Below, in pieces: positions 28,443-37,160 of a stretch of DNA of 37,160 bases (the stretch's first letter is position 1; every line of letters starts with the position of its first letter). This DNA comes from Actinomycetes bacterium. Its GTDB lineage: Bacteria > Actinomycetota > Acidimicrobiia > Acidimicrobiales > JAJZXF01. The DNA is taken from positions 1 to 37,160 of the forward strand of contig JAJZXF010000019.1 in the NCBI GenBank assembly GCA_021802485.1, read 5' to 3'. Under the pieces are notes generated by a model. The model saw only the letters and a program-made list of their open reading frames with translations. It searched no databases and was not told the origin of the DNA. The translations under genes and the position numbers were made by a program.

Positions 28443-28690
28443 GACAGCTCGAAGTCGCTCCTCGCCACCTCGCTTGCATGCTCGAAGTCCTCCCAGCTCG
28501 GCTCCGGAAACCCCTTCAGCGAGCCACGGAAGCCCGATGCAGCGGCTGGCGGCTCGGCAAGGATGATCCGCAGGTGAGAACCTGGTCGAACACCGAGCGC
28601 TGCGAGCCGCTCGGCGGGAATGCTGCCGTCGCCCGCTACGACCACTTCGTAGCCTTGGCCAGCGCCTGCGGTGCTCACAACCACAAGTAT
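28439..28690 (-). CDS. VapB-like antitoxin (AbrB-type N-terminus), start approximate
   Basis: VVVAGDGSIPAERLAALGVRPGSHLRIILAE...PSWEDFEHASEVARSDFELS; stop overlaps toxin GTG. Track start 28882 runs into an IS66 remnant. Confidence 0.6.
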   Translation of the reverse strand: MLVVVSTAGAGQGYEVVVAGDGSIPAERLAALGVRPGSHLRIILAEPPAAASGFRGSLKGFPEPSWEDFEHASEVARSDFELS

Positions 28691-28733
28691 ACCCTGGCGT
28701 GGGCTGACCATCGCAGCAACAGCTTTCGACTTC

Positions 28734-28944
28734 GTGACGAATAAGAGAGCCTGGTTCCACACCGCGTCCAACGAACTCTGCACCTTGCTGTACGCGGACG
28801 TGACCCGACGCAAGGAAGGCACCAAGCGCACTTGGCTGTTCCCGAGCTTCACCGGCACAGCGGTCCATGACCATCTCGTCAAGTACTTCGGCTATGACAA
28901 CGCGACGCACCAGGTCTGTTGTGCTCGTCTGATACGCGATCGAT
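28734..28944 (+). pseudogene. IS66-family transposase fragment
   Basis: RAWFHTASNELCTLLYADVTRRKEGTKRTWLFPSFTGTAVHDHLVKYFGYDNATHQVCCARLIRD resembles the IS66 core (HTAS..T....H..RG......G.LP.F.G..VHD....Y..Y....H..C.AHL.RE). Confidence 0.65.
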
Positions 28945-29273
28945 CTCCGCACCCATGCTATCGCCCTGTAGCACCGCGACACCGCTTTGGCCCGCATCGC
29001 TATCCGCGCCCGTGTCGGGTTCGCCAACACCGCCAAGCCGCAGTATCTACGCGGAGCCACCGGCGAGATTCACGAATTGTGGGAGGACCTTGTCGTCGCA
29101 TGCCTTGACCCACCCCTCGGAAAGTATAGGTCCGCACACGTCAGACAGCACCGGAACTGCTCGAACACTCGGCGTCAGCTGAATGGATGCCAGCCGATTC
29201 GAGTACGAACCAGGGGCCGAGCTTGCTCGGTGCAGAGCCATCTGACCCGCCAAGGCTTAGAAGCGGGAAAAAC

Positions 29274-29357
29274 AAGATGGGCACCACCGCCGCAGATTGG
29301 GCCACATAACACGCGTCGTGCCTGGACCTAGCCGTAGAGGGTCCGCAATCCCTAGCC
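29274..29357. repeat. ~84-bp dispersed repeat, copy 2
   Basis: See 24132-24216. Confidence 0.75.
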
Positions 29358-29517
29358 GAGGTGACGAGGCTAGAAGCCTTGTCAGCAAGGGTGGCGTAGT
29401 TCAGCGCACTGGAAGTGGCTGACCAGGCGCTCAAACTCGTAGCACAGAGCCGATGGGATCAAGAGCTCATACAAATTGACGATAGGCAAGGCGCTCGCAG
29501 CGGCGCATACTGATGCC

Positions 29518-31476
29518 ATGAGACCATATCCGGGAATTCGTGGGCCCCATCGTTCCTCTCGACACAGCGCTAGCGCGCGCGTTTCGGGTCGGAGGCGCAG
29601 TCGGCTTGGCGTAAAGGGCTTGGCACGCAACATCCTGCGACCACGCACCTTTGCGATCGTTGCCGCTGGGATGCTCCTTTCGAGCGGCGCCTACGCTTTC
29701 ACCGCGTCGAACACACTACCCACAACCACTGCTGGCGCTGGAAGTGGCGCGATCAGTGGCTACGACGTGACCGGGGTTTCTTACACGATGTCTACCGATC
29801 CAGGCAGCTACAGCCAAGCAAGCGCTTCCAACCCGATGATCTCATCCATCACCTTCACCCTCACCCAGAATAACTCTTCTGGAACTCCAGCAACGCCAGC
29901 GAACACAAGCGTCGTCGACGCCGTGATCACCTCGACTACGAGCGGCGTACAACCCGTCAACTACTCCACCTGCAGCGCTCCAAGCGGGTCTGACGTCTGG
30001 ACGTGCTCCCTCGTCGGCACCCAGGCGATGAGCGTCCACGATGCTACGACCTTGAACGTCACTGCCTCGGGTAACTCGAACAGCATCGCTAGCGCGGCTG
30101 GTGTCGGGACCGAGTACAACGTATCGAGCACCGGCACGGATTCGTCTGGCTGCGGTCCAGTATCTGGCCCCTGCAAGACGATCCAGTACGCGGTAGACGA
30201 GGCGTCCCCGGGAGACACCATCAACGTAGAGGCCGGCACATACACAAACTCCTCCACCTCGCCGCTCGTCACCGTCAACAAGGCGCTCACCTTCATCGGC
30301 AACAACTCGACCATTACCGGCACGGGCCCCAGCTTCCTCCTCGGAAGCACCAGTGCCGGGGTGACGGGTGTGACGATCGAGGGGTTCGACTTCTCGAACA
30401 TCACCGGCAGCGGCTACAACGGCGTGATCACCGTGCCTGGCAACGGCGCGGGTGACGTCGTCATCCAGAACAACACGTTCAACACAACAACCGACGAGGC
30501 GATCGGCTACCACGGGAACCCGGGCCTTGCCGCTCCGCTCGGCACGGGCTTCAGCATCCTGAACAACACGATCACGAATGTGACCGGCAACAGCGGCTCT
30601 CCCAGGAGCGGAATGTGGATCGGGAACTTGAGCAACAGTGTCATAGCTGATAACACCATCACCACCACCGCCTACGACGGCCTAGTAGTTTCCGGCGCCG
30701 GCCAGGGAGACGAGCAGAACAACGCTGTCTACGACAACACCGTGTCGTCAGTGCCCGTAGCGGGCATCCAAGTCGCCTTTGGCAACAACGACCAGGTCGT
30801 CGGCAACACGGTATCTGACGCCGGCAACTCTACAATCGCATCTGGTCCGGTGAGTGGTCGCAACTGCGCAATTTGTCTGTACAATACCGGCCAGACCTCC
30901 ATTACCGTAAAGAGCAACTCCGTCACGGGTAGTTACCAAGGGATCGGCGTCGGCCAGTCCACAGCTAGCCCGGGCGCACTCGGGTCCGGGATCGTGATCA
31001 GCTTCAACAACATCGTGAACGACCCCCCGTCATCTTCACCTGCTGGCGGCGCTGGCCTCGTCGACAACGCCACAAGCGGTACGCTGGATGCGGTCGACAA
31101 CTGGTGGGGCTGTAACGCTGGGCCCAACACGTCCGGTTGTACGAGCATCATTGACACAAGCGGCTCGAGCGTAAATGCGACACCGTTCCTCGTGCTGAGC
31201 GCTACCGCTTCCCCGACGTCGATCTCATCGGGCAGCAACTCCACCATCACCGCGTCGCTCACTCAGAACTCCGCTGGGTCCAACACCACCTCTCAGGGAA
31301 TGCTGCCCAACGGCATCAAGGTGGACTTCTCCACGACCTCCGGAACCATGAGTCCAGCTACCGCGACCACAACCAACGGAACTGCATCTTCCACCCTGGG
31401 CTCACCCACGGCTACGGCTACGGTCACAGTCACGGTTGCCGGCCAGAGTGTGGAGGTCACGGTTGCGGTCAGCTGA
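29518..31476 (+). CDS. Secreted protein: N-terminal module + right-handed parallel beta-helix + C-terminal Ig-like (Big_1-type) domain
   Basis: FAIVAAGMLLSSGAYAFTASN signal; DSSGCGPVSGPCKTIQYAVDEASPGDTINVEAGTY beta-helix start; NNTIT/DNTV rungs; C-terminal SATASPTSISSGSNSTITASL. Confidence 0.85.
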   Translation: MRPYPGIRGPHRSSRHSASARVSGRRRSRLGVKGLARNILRPRTFAIVAAGMLLSSGAYAFTASNTLPTTTAGAGSGAISGYDVTGVSYTMSTDPGSYSQASASNPMISSITFTLTQNNSSGTPATPANTSVVDAVITSTTSGVQPVNYSTCSAPSGSDVWTCSLVGTQAMSVHDATTLNVTASGNSNSIASAAGVGTEYNVSSTGTDSSGCGPVSGPCKTIQYAVDEASPGDTINVEAGTYTNSSTSPLVTVNKALTFIGNNSTITGTGPSFLLGSTSAGVTGVTIEGFDFSNITGSGYNGVITVPGNGAGDVVIQNNTFNTTTDEAIGYHGNPGLAAPLGTGFSILNNTITNVTGNSGSPRSGMWIGNLSNSVIADNTITTTAYDGLVVSGAGQGDEQNNAVYDNTVSSVPVAGIQVAFGNNDQVVGNTVSDAGNSTIASGPVSGRNCAICLYNTGQTSITVKSNSVTGSYQGIGVGQSTASPGALGSGIVISFNNIVNDPPSSSPAGGAGLVDNATSGTLDAVDNWWGCNAGPNTSGCTSIIDTSGSSVNATPFLVLSATASPTSISSGSNSTITASLTQNSAGSNTTSQGMLPNGIKVDFSTTSGTMSPATATTTNGTASSTLGSPTATATVTVTVAGQSVEVTVAVS

Positions 31477-31506
31477 GTCCCGCCGCGGGGCCAACAGTTG
31501 ACATGA

Positions 31507-31552
31507 CCTCGTGCTCGCGCCCGCTGCAACTGCCACTACCGCGAGCACGAGG
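31507..31552. terminator. Strong hairpin between convergent genes, possible bidirectional terminator
   Basis: CCTCGTGCTCGCG (31507-31519) and perfect complement CGCGAGCACGAGG (31540-31552), 20-nt loop, no U-tract. Confidence 0.45.
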
Positions 31553-31858
31553 GTAGTTCGCTCCACCAGGATAGTTTGCACCAAGAGAGCAGCTTCAGCG
31601 ATGAAAGCCCACTCCAGATGCTCTCGCTCGCGGGCAGACACCACCTGCTGTGGACAAAGCGAACCCTGTCCTTTGAGCTTCACCGCCACGTCAAGGTGCT
31701 CGCAAGCTCGTAACTCGCGACGTGCTAGCGCATCTCACAGCGAGTGCGGACTAGCAATGCTGGTAGCTGGGACTCGATCAGGTTATCAAAGCAGAGCTCG
31801 CTGCATTGGGCTCGCTCTGCATCACTACAGCAACCCTTTCCGCTACTGCAGCGCTCAC

Positions 31859-32500
31859 CTAGCTACCTGACGCTGTGACGCTGAAGCCAGTCGCATCAAG
31901 CGCACTCATCGCCTTGGTCCCGTCGAGCGAGCATCTCCAGACATCAGAGTGGCTTGGAGCGCTGCATGTGGAGTAGTTGACCGGCTGTACGCCGCTAGAC
32001 GTCGAGGTGACGACGGCGTCGACACCTCTAGTGTTCGCGGTCGTTGCCGGGACCCCAGAAGAGTTCTTGGTGAGGGTGAACGTAACGGAGGCGATCATGG
32101 GGTTCGAAGCGCTCGCGCTCTCATAGCTGCCTGGATCGGTAGAAAACGTGTACGACACCTGGCCAACGTCGTAGCCACTGATTGCCACGCTGCCGGCGCC
32201 CAATGCGCTCGCCGGCATGCTGGCCGATGCCGTAAGAGCATAGGCCCCGCTCGACAAGAAGACCCCCGCAGCAACGATCGCAAAGGTGCGCGGCCGCAGG
32301 AACTCCAGTACAAGGCCCTTTAGACGTACCAAAGTGCGCCTTTGCTCCCTAGAGGCGCCACGTTCCCTACAGCTGCGACCGCCCTCTTCGCCCGCGCTTT
32401 GCACGGGCACGAAGACGGAGCAGACCATGCTCTGATGTCTTCCCCGATCTCTAGTCACTCCATTCCTATCGGCAATCGCGACCATCTTCCACATCATCAA
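31859..32500 (-). CDS. Secreted paralog of the N-terminal module of 29518-31476 (stand-alone)
   Basis: FLRPRTFAIVAAGVFLSSGAYALTAS...ISGYDVGQVSYTFSTDPGSYESASASNPMIASVTFTLTK...VNYSTCSAPSHSDVWRCSLDGTKAMSALDATGFSVTASGS; start uncertain. Confidence 0.75.
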   Translation of the reverse strand: MMMWKMVAIADRNGVTRDRGRHQSMVCSVFVPVQSAGEEGGRSCRERGASREQRRTLVRLKGLVLEFLRPRTFAIVAAGVFLSSGAYALTASASMPASALGAGSVAISGYDVGQVSYTFSTDPGSYESASASNPMIASVTFTLTKNSSGVPATTANTRGVDAVVTSTSSGVQPVNYSTCSAPSHSDVWRCSLDGTKAMSALDATGFSVTASGS

Positions 32501-32567
32501 TCTGCATTAGCACCCTCTCTCGCCCGCACTAGGCCTCGATACCCGCCATACCAAAGTCCCGTACGAG

Positions 32568-33047
32568 GTGTATGATTCCCTCGTGCCTGACGATGATGAT
32601 CTGAGCGTCGTAGGCGGCTCCGACCGCCAGGGCGGCATCGCTGACCAGAGCGACCCTTCCGACCCGCTCTCGTTCGACATGCTGAGCGCGTCCCTGCGCG
32701 CTGATGCAGGGGATCTGCGCACCTTCGTAGATGTGCTCGCGACAAAACTTGCTGATGCGCTACCAGGGTCTGTGAGCATCGAACGAGAGCGCGCCCACGG
32801 CTTCCGGCACCGCAATGAGCAGGGTTCGGTCAAGACGCTCACCGTCACCATCGGTGAGCGTCGTCTCAGCCTCTTGCGTGATGGCAACGGTGTTGTGGCG
32901 CGCTCCGCAACGATCGTCCGGGGGATCACTTTGAAGACCGAGGACATACCAATTGCCGCGTGGGTGGAGCAGCTGGCTCATGCGCTCTCCGAAGAAGCCC
33001 AGCGAAACATTGCAAGCCATGACGCGCTTGCGCGCCTGTTGACATGA
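32568..33047 (+). CDS. Hypothetical protein, first gene of YbjQ-like cluster
   Basis: Open frame with GTG start (alternative GTG 32583), closely followed by two related genes on the same strand. Confidence 0.6.
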   Translation: MYDSLVPDDDDLSVVGGSDRQGGIADQSDPSDPLSFDMLSASLRADAGDLRTFVDVLATKLADALPGSVSIERERAHGFRHRNEQGSVKTLTVTIGERRLSLLRDGNGVVARSATIVRGITLKTEDIPIAAWVEQLAHALSEEAQRNIASHDALARLLT

Positions 33048-33059
33048 GATCGGAGTAGC

Positions 33060-34058
33060 TTGGCACCGCAACCACCCACAGATGATGCCGCTCGCGTAGC
33101 AGCTCGTGCTCAGTCAGCTGAGCGCTTGGCGGCGGGCCAGCTCCCACTCGAGTCCATACAGCGCCTTACGGAGCTCTCTGCGTCGGGCACCTACACGAGC
33201 GACCTGAGCGTGAACGAGCACCACGCAATCCGATCAGTAGGTTTCCAACCGGTAGGCCAGGTAATGGGCGCCTCCGTGTTCAACATCTCATATACCGGCT
33301 CGTGGCGTTGCGGATTCATGCCTACCGGCTACGGCTACGGCTACGGGCAGGTCGGCTGGAACCCAGGGGGCGCGACCCCGCTCGAGCTCACACCACTGAC
33401 CAACGCTCTCGACATGCTTCGTCATCAGGCTCTCAGCCGGATGCTCGCAGAGTGTTCAGCGCTTGGCGGTGACGGTGTAGTGGGCGTTAGCGTCCGCTTC
33501 GGACGCGGCCGATTCCCCCAGCAGCCGTACGCGGTCGAGCTCGAGCTGATCGGAACTGCTGTACGAGCAGTTGGCAACGTACGCCCCAGGCAACCGTTCG
33601 GCTCAGACCTTTCCGGGCAGGACTTCGCCAAGCTCTTGATGCAGGGCTGGGTCCCCTGCGGGTTGCTGCTCGTAGCGACCTCTTGGATCCGCCATGACGA
33701 CTGGCTCACCCGGAGTCAGGAGAGCCGCTTGGGGACGACAAATGTCGAGATTACCGGTCACTCCGAGCTTGTCCACGCTGCTCGCCATGCGGTCCGCCAG
33801 CGCCTTGGAGCTGACGCGGCTCGCATGGGCGCCGAAGGCGTTGTCGTCGCAAACATGACGCTTGCACTTCACGAGCAGGAGTGTTCCAACGGAGGCGGCC
33901 AGGACCATGTCGTCGAGACTTCCGCAATGGGTACCGCGATCACTCGCTACCGCCACGAGCGCGTTCGAGCCCCGAGGCATAAGTCCCTAGCAGTCTTGCC
34001 AGTCGGAAAATCATCCGGCTTTTCACGCTCTACATCAAACACCCTTATCGGCGGATGA
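33060..34058 (+). CDS. YbjQ/UPF0145-like (heavy-metal-binding-domain annotated) protein, two tandem domains
   Basis: TSDLSVNEHHAIRSVGFQPVGQVMGASVF and second half GSDLSGQDFAKLLMQGWVPCGLLLVATSW; ALGGDGVVGVSV; TTG start. Confidence 0.7.
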   Translation: MAPQPPTDDAARVAARAQSAERLAAGQLPLESIQRLTELSASGTYTSDLSVNEHHAIRSVGFQPVGQVMGASVFNISYTGSWRCGFMPTGYGYGYGQVGWNPGGATPLELTPLTNALDMLRHQALSRMLAECSALGGDGVVGVSVRFGRGRFPQQPYAVELELIGTAVRAVGNVRPRQPFGSDLSGQDFAKLLMQGWVPCGLLLVATSWIRHDDWLTRSQESRLGTTNVEITGHSELVHAARHAVRQRLGADAARMGAEGVVVANMTLALHEQECSNGGGQDHVVETSAMGTAITRYRHERVRAPRHKSLAVLPVGKSSGFSRSTSNTLIGG

Positions 34059-34139
34059 AGTCGCTCCCAGCGAAGCCGCAGAAAAAGATTCAGTTATTAG
34101 TTCAATCGAAAGCTCGAGACAACTCCAGGAGGATGGTTC

Positions 34140-34988
34140 ATGGCGAAAAAAGCTGAAGCAAACGAGGCGCCTGCCGAAGCGCCAATGGACGTGTCGATCC
34201 CGAAAGAGGCGATGCGCAGGCTGGCTGAGTTGGAGCCCGGTGCTGCAGGCCGCCAGATCTTTACCAGCGATCTGAGCGTAAACGAGTTCCTCTTAGTGAA
34301 AGAGGTTGGCTTTCATCCGCTGGGCCTCGTCTTCGGAAGCTCGATCTATCATGTCGGCATCCAGTTCTCTCGCTGGGGAAACAGCCAGGAGCTAGACGTG
34401 CTCAGCCAGGCGATGTACAAAGCGAGAGAGCTCGCGATGGGACGCATGGAGGCAGAGGCCGACATCCTCGGAGCCGACGGTGTCGTAGGAGTGCGCCTCG
34501 AGGTGGAGCTCAAGGAGTGGGGCTCTGACATAGCAGAGTTCATAGCTGTTGGGACCGCAGTGAAGGCAGAGGATGGAAAGTCCTGGCGGAACAACAAGTC
34601 GAAACCCTTCACGAGCGACCTCTCCGGCCAGGACTTCTGGACACTCCTGCAAACTGGGTACGCTCCCCTAGGGCTAGTGATGGGAACCTGCGTCTACCAC
34701 ATCGCCCACCAGCGCCTCGGCTCCGTGCTCGGGAACATCGGACGCAATGCCGAACTCCCAACCTTCACCCAGGCACTCTATGAGGCAAGAGAGCTTGCCA
34801 TGGACCGGATGCAGCGAGAGGCCGAGGAACTCGAGGCCGAGGGCATCGTTGGCGTACACCTCTCACAGCTAAGTCATTCGTGGGGATCGCACACCACCGA
34901 GTACCTCGCGATCGGTACCGCGGTACGCCCTGCGCGCGAAGGCGGCGTGATGGAACGCCCCGGCCTCGTGCTCCCACTTAGCGACTAG
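34140..34988 (+). CDS. YbjQ/UPF0145-like protein, two tandem domains
   Basis: FTSDLSVNEFLLVKEVGFHPLGLVFGSSIYHVG...ADGVVGVRLEV...FTSDLSGQDFWTLLQTGYAPLGLVMGTCVYHIA; AGGAGG upstream. Confidence 0.75.
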   Translation: MAKKAEANEAPAEAPMDVSIPKEAMRRLAELEPGAAGRQIFTSDLSVNEFLLVKEVGFHPLGLVFGSSIYHVGIQFSRWGNSQELDVLSQAMYKARELAMGRMEAEADILGADGVVGVRLEVELKEWGSDIAEFIAVGTAVKAEDGKSWRNNKSKPFTSDLSGQDFWTLLQTGYAPLGLVMGTCVYHIAHQRLGSVLGNIGRNAELPTFTQALYEARELAMDRMQREAEELEAEGIVGVHLSQLSHSWGSHTTEYLAIGTAVRPAREGGVMERPGLVLPLSD

Positions 34989-35008
34989 GCCGAGCTCGGC
35001 ACTCGGCC
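34988..35008 (+). terminator. Hairpin immediately after YbjQ-like cluster
   Basis: GGCCGAG-CTCGGCA-CTCGGCC, 7-bp stem. Confidence 0.4.
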
Positions 35009-35114
35009 GCTCACGATCGTATTGGGCCTCATCATCGGGCAGCAATGGATAGTGTGATCCGCGCCTCTCAACGCGAGGCTCACACCAGGTAGTTTTGGCG
35101 CACGTTCTAGTCAA

Positions 35115-35158
35115 CCAGTAGCTCCGCTGCAAGAGGCCAGTAGCTCTGCTGCAAGAGG
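35115..35158. repeat. Two tandem 22-bp repeats (CCAGTAGCTCYGCTGCAAGAGG)
   Basis: Read directly; single C/T difference. Confidence 0.85.
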
Positions 35159-35302
35159 CTGGATGTAATTCCCGCCAGCAGTCACGCCGCGCTCGGCTAC
35201 TACATGCGGCTCGGGAGGAGGCATACCGCTGCCCCGCACGGATCCTTCCCGAAGTTCGGGCTCTTAAGCCAGCGACGCCCGGCCGCCACGCGTAACTTCT
35301 CG

Positions 35303-36175
35303 CTAGCCTTTCGAACTAGCGCTGCGGCCAGCGTGCTTGCCACCGGCAGGGAGTATCACGACAATCTTGGCGGTTATCGAATCGGTTGCGCTCGTTGATC
35401 CAAGGACGCGAACCCGGTCTCCTGGATGCAGTGACGACGAAGATACGGTTGACCTTCCCATGCGGTAAGTGGTCGAAGAGGACGTCACGACAGATTCCGT
35501 CGTTCCGTTAGCGGAGGTCATTGTGAAGCCACCCGAAGTAACCTTGGTCACAGCGCCGATCACCTGGGCCGGTAGGACGATCACGATCTTGGCAGTCGGC
35601 TGGGCGGCCCCCGCAAGACGACCAACCCGCACCCGGTCCCCCACCGCTACGAGGGACTCCGATCCCCGGGTATGCCCCTCCCGGAATACTGTCGCAGACG
35701 AGATAACGAATGACTTGAGCGTGCCATTTGGCTCACGAACCGTGATGCTGCCCGGCAGGAGAGCGGTCACGGTCTCCGCTCTCGCATGTCCCTTCCGATG
35801 GTGATGAGAAAGCGCGCCGGTACTGCTGGACGTTGTCGATGCCGGCTGGCCGGAGGAGCAGGCGGCTGCCAGCATAGCCACCGCAGCCAGTACAGCAGTC
35901 TTTGCGACGCAAGCGATCGTGCGTTCATGAAAACGGTGGGCTAGGGAAACGGTTCGCAACTCAGGGCTCCTTTGTATCTGTGCGTATTTTGTGTGTGTCT
36001 GCATCTTGCCTCTGTGCTGTTTGTTCTTGCCTGCTAGAACTTCCACGGCTGCGGATCGAGGTCCCCAGCATACGGCATACGACCATACAGCGGACGTCGT
36101 CAGGCACGCGCCCACCAAGAAAACGGCGAGGCGAGCGTAGCTGGGCCGGAGGTACGCGCCGGAGTGAACCGGCAT
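35303..36175 (-). CDS. Secreted DUF5666-like lipoprotein (start probably downstream of 36175)
   Basis: AVLAAVAMLAAACSSGQPAS lipobox; two related segments GSITVREPNGTLKSFVISSATVFREG...VGDRVRVG and GGFTMTSANGTTESVVTSSSTTYRMG...PGDRVRVL. Confidence 0.7.
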   Translation of the reverse strand: MPVHSGAYLRPSYARLAVFLVGACLTTSAVWSYAVCWGPRSAAVEVLAGKNKQHRGKMQTHTKYAQIQRSPELRTVSLAHRFHERTIACVAKTAVLAAVAMLAAACSSGQPASTTSSSTGALSHHHRKGHARAETVTALLPGSITVREPNGTLKSFVISSATVFREGHTRGSESLVAVGDRVRVGRLAGAAQPTAKIVIVLPAQVIGAVTKVTSGGFTMTSANGTTESVVTSSSTTYRMGRSTVSSSSLHPGDRVRVLGSTSATDSITAKIVVILPAGGKHAGRSASSKG

Positions 36176-36810
36176 GCACTGGACTGCGACGACGAGCAGT
36201 CTAGGCGCCGTCAGGAAGGCCGGCGAGCCGCTCGGCCTAACGCTCCAGGGAACTAGAGCTTGAGCCTACCTGGCCTGCTACGTACCTCCATCACGGTAAA
36301 ATCTGGCCGGAGTCACCAAACGAGAGCGGTAGCGCCGACATTATCCACGATCACTGGGCTCGTACACGACATCCTGGACGTCGCACTACCCAGAGCCTTG
36401 GCGCTGCTATCAGCCACCCGCAGCCTTCCTGCGGGCTCGGCTGCGAATCTTCGGGCGCTGGAGCCCGAGCGAATACGACCTTGCGAATCCAGTTCGTTTT
36501 CGGTGTGACCTCGGCGCATTCGTCTTCTGCGATGAACTCCAGGGACCGCATCCTCGACCCAGCTGACGGGACGAACCTCGCCTCCAACGTGCTCAGCTCC
36601 ACGCTCAAGCGTATCTCACCAAACTCCAACACCAGCTACTGGGGCTACTCGACGGTCCGTCAACGCGTTGCCAGTGAGCGATGTGGAGGTTCGTAAGACG
36701 GGTGCCTAATGTCCGCAAAGCAAGCTGGAGCTCGCCGAAGAGGCCGCATTCCCCGGCCCTGTAGCAGGGACCTCTGCGAGAGAGAGCTCCGATGGCGGCC
36801 AGGCGTCGCA

Positions 36811-36918
36811 GGTCGCTCCATCGCGCCAGCGATACCCTGACGCAAGGCCGGTACAGATCCCGTACAGAAACTCGAAATCTGCCTGCGTAACGTCACGGAG
36901 GATGACATGGCGACCCAC
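36811..36918 (-). pseudogene. Possible GNAT acetyltransferase N-terminal remnant
   Basis: VGRHVILRDVTQADFEFLYGICTGLASGYRWRDGAT then frame loses coherence. Confidence 0.3.
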
Positions 36919-37160
36919 GGTTGGCGGCGCACCCGCATCGCGAACTGGCCGCCCGGCGCGTGCTACGCCAGCCTCAGCGTCGATCTCAGTCGAAATGGCA
37001 ATAGCTGGTCGCTTGAAGCCTCCCGGCCCTAAGGGGCCAGGATTCCGTGTCGACGCCCTGTCTCCTGCCGATACTGCTGGCAGGCCGTAGGGAGCGCCTG
37101 GTTCCCGAGGCATGTTGTTCATGCCGCCACCGATGTAGCTGTGGTGGCGTGGACCGGTAC

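Noticed and set aside
28957-29130. Plus-strand frame ARIAIRARVGFANTAKPQYLRGATGEIHELWEDLVVACLDPP
   Set aside because: Protein-like but not assignable; may be continuing IS debris after the IS66 fragment.
34095-34140. Possible third copy of the leader (TTCAATCGAAAGCT… AGGAGG) before the 34140 gene
   Set aside because: Only ATCGAAAGCT plus a generic SD is shared; none of the other conserved blocks is present.
1-37160. CRISPR arrays, rRNA operons, complete tRNA genes
   Set aside because: No regularly spaced direct repeats with spacers, no rRNA-like blocks and no full cloverleaf noticed by eye; a tRNAscan/CRISPR tool would be needed to be certain.

Overview
High-GC actinobacterial window; the gene content looks Acidimicrobiia-like, but that assignment is inference. 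Left and middle: a PiT phosphate transporter with its PhoU-like (DUF47) partner, a minus-strand operon (Zn-ADH, gltX, choline-kinase-like, HAD, DMGDH/sarcosine-DH-like), a CocE/NonD hydrolase coupled to an acyl-CoA dehydrogenase, and cysS-MFS facing valS from almost abutting start codons. Two large secreted proteins share a 42-aa 'DGGxFxFGxAxFxGS' repeat module. About 24.1-29.4 kb is an accessory patch with three toxin-antitoxin loci (one intact XRE/AbiEii-like, one PIN/Phd with an altered PIN C-terminus, one VapBC with an in-frame amber stop) and remnants of IS66-type and another DDE transposase. Right end: a secreted beta-helix/Ig protein and a convergent paralog of its N-terminal module, a three-gene cluster with two tandem-domain YbjQ-like proteins, a DUF5666-like lipoprotein and a possible GNAT remnant. 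The strongest candidate for something undescribed is a ~160-nt leader element present twice (22121-22282 and 24898-25060). Each copy ends at a Shine-Dalgarno sequence, and one stem shows a compensatory base change. One copy precedes a secreted repeat protein; the other appears orphaned in front of a TA operon. All calls come from reading the sequence and the supplied ORF track; no database search was run.
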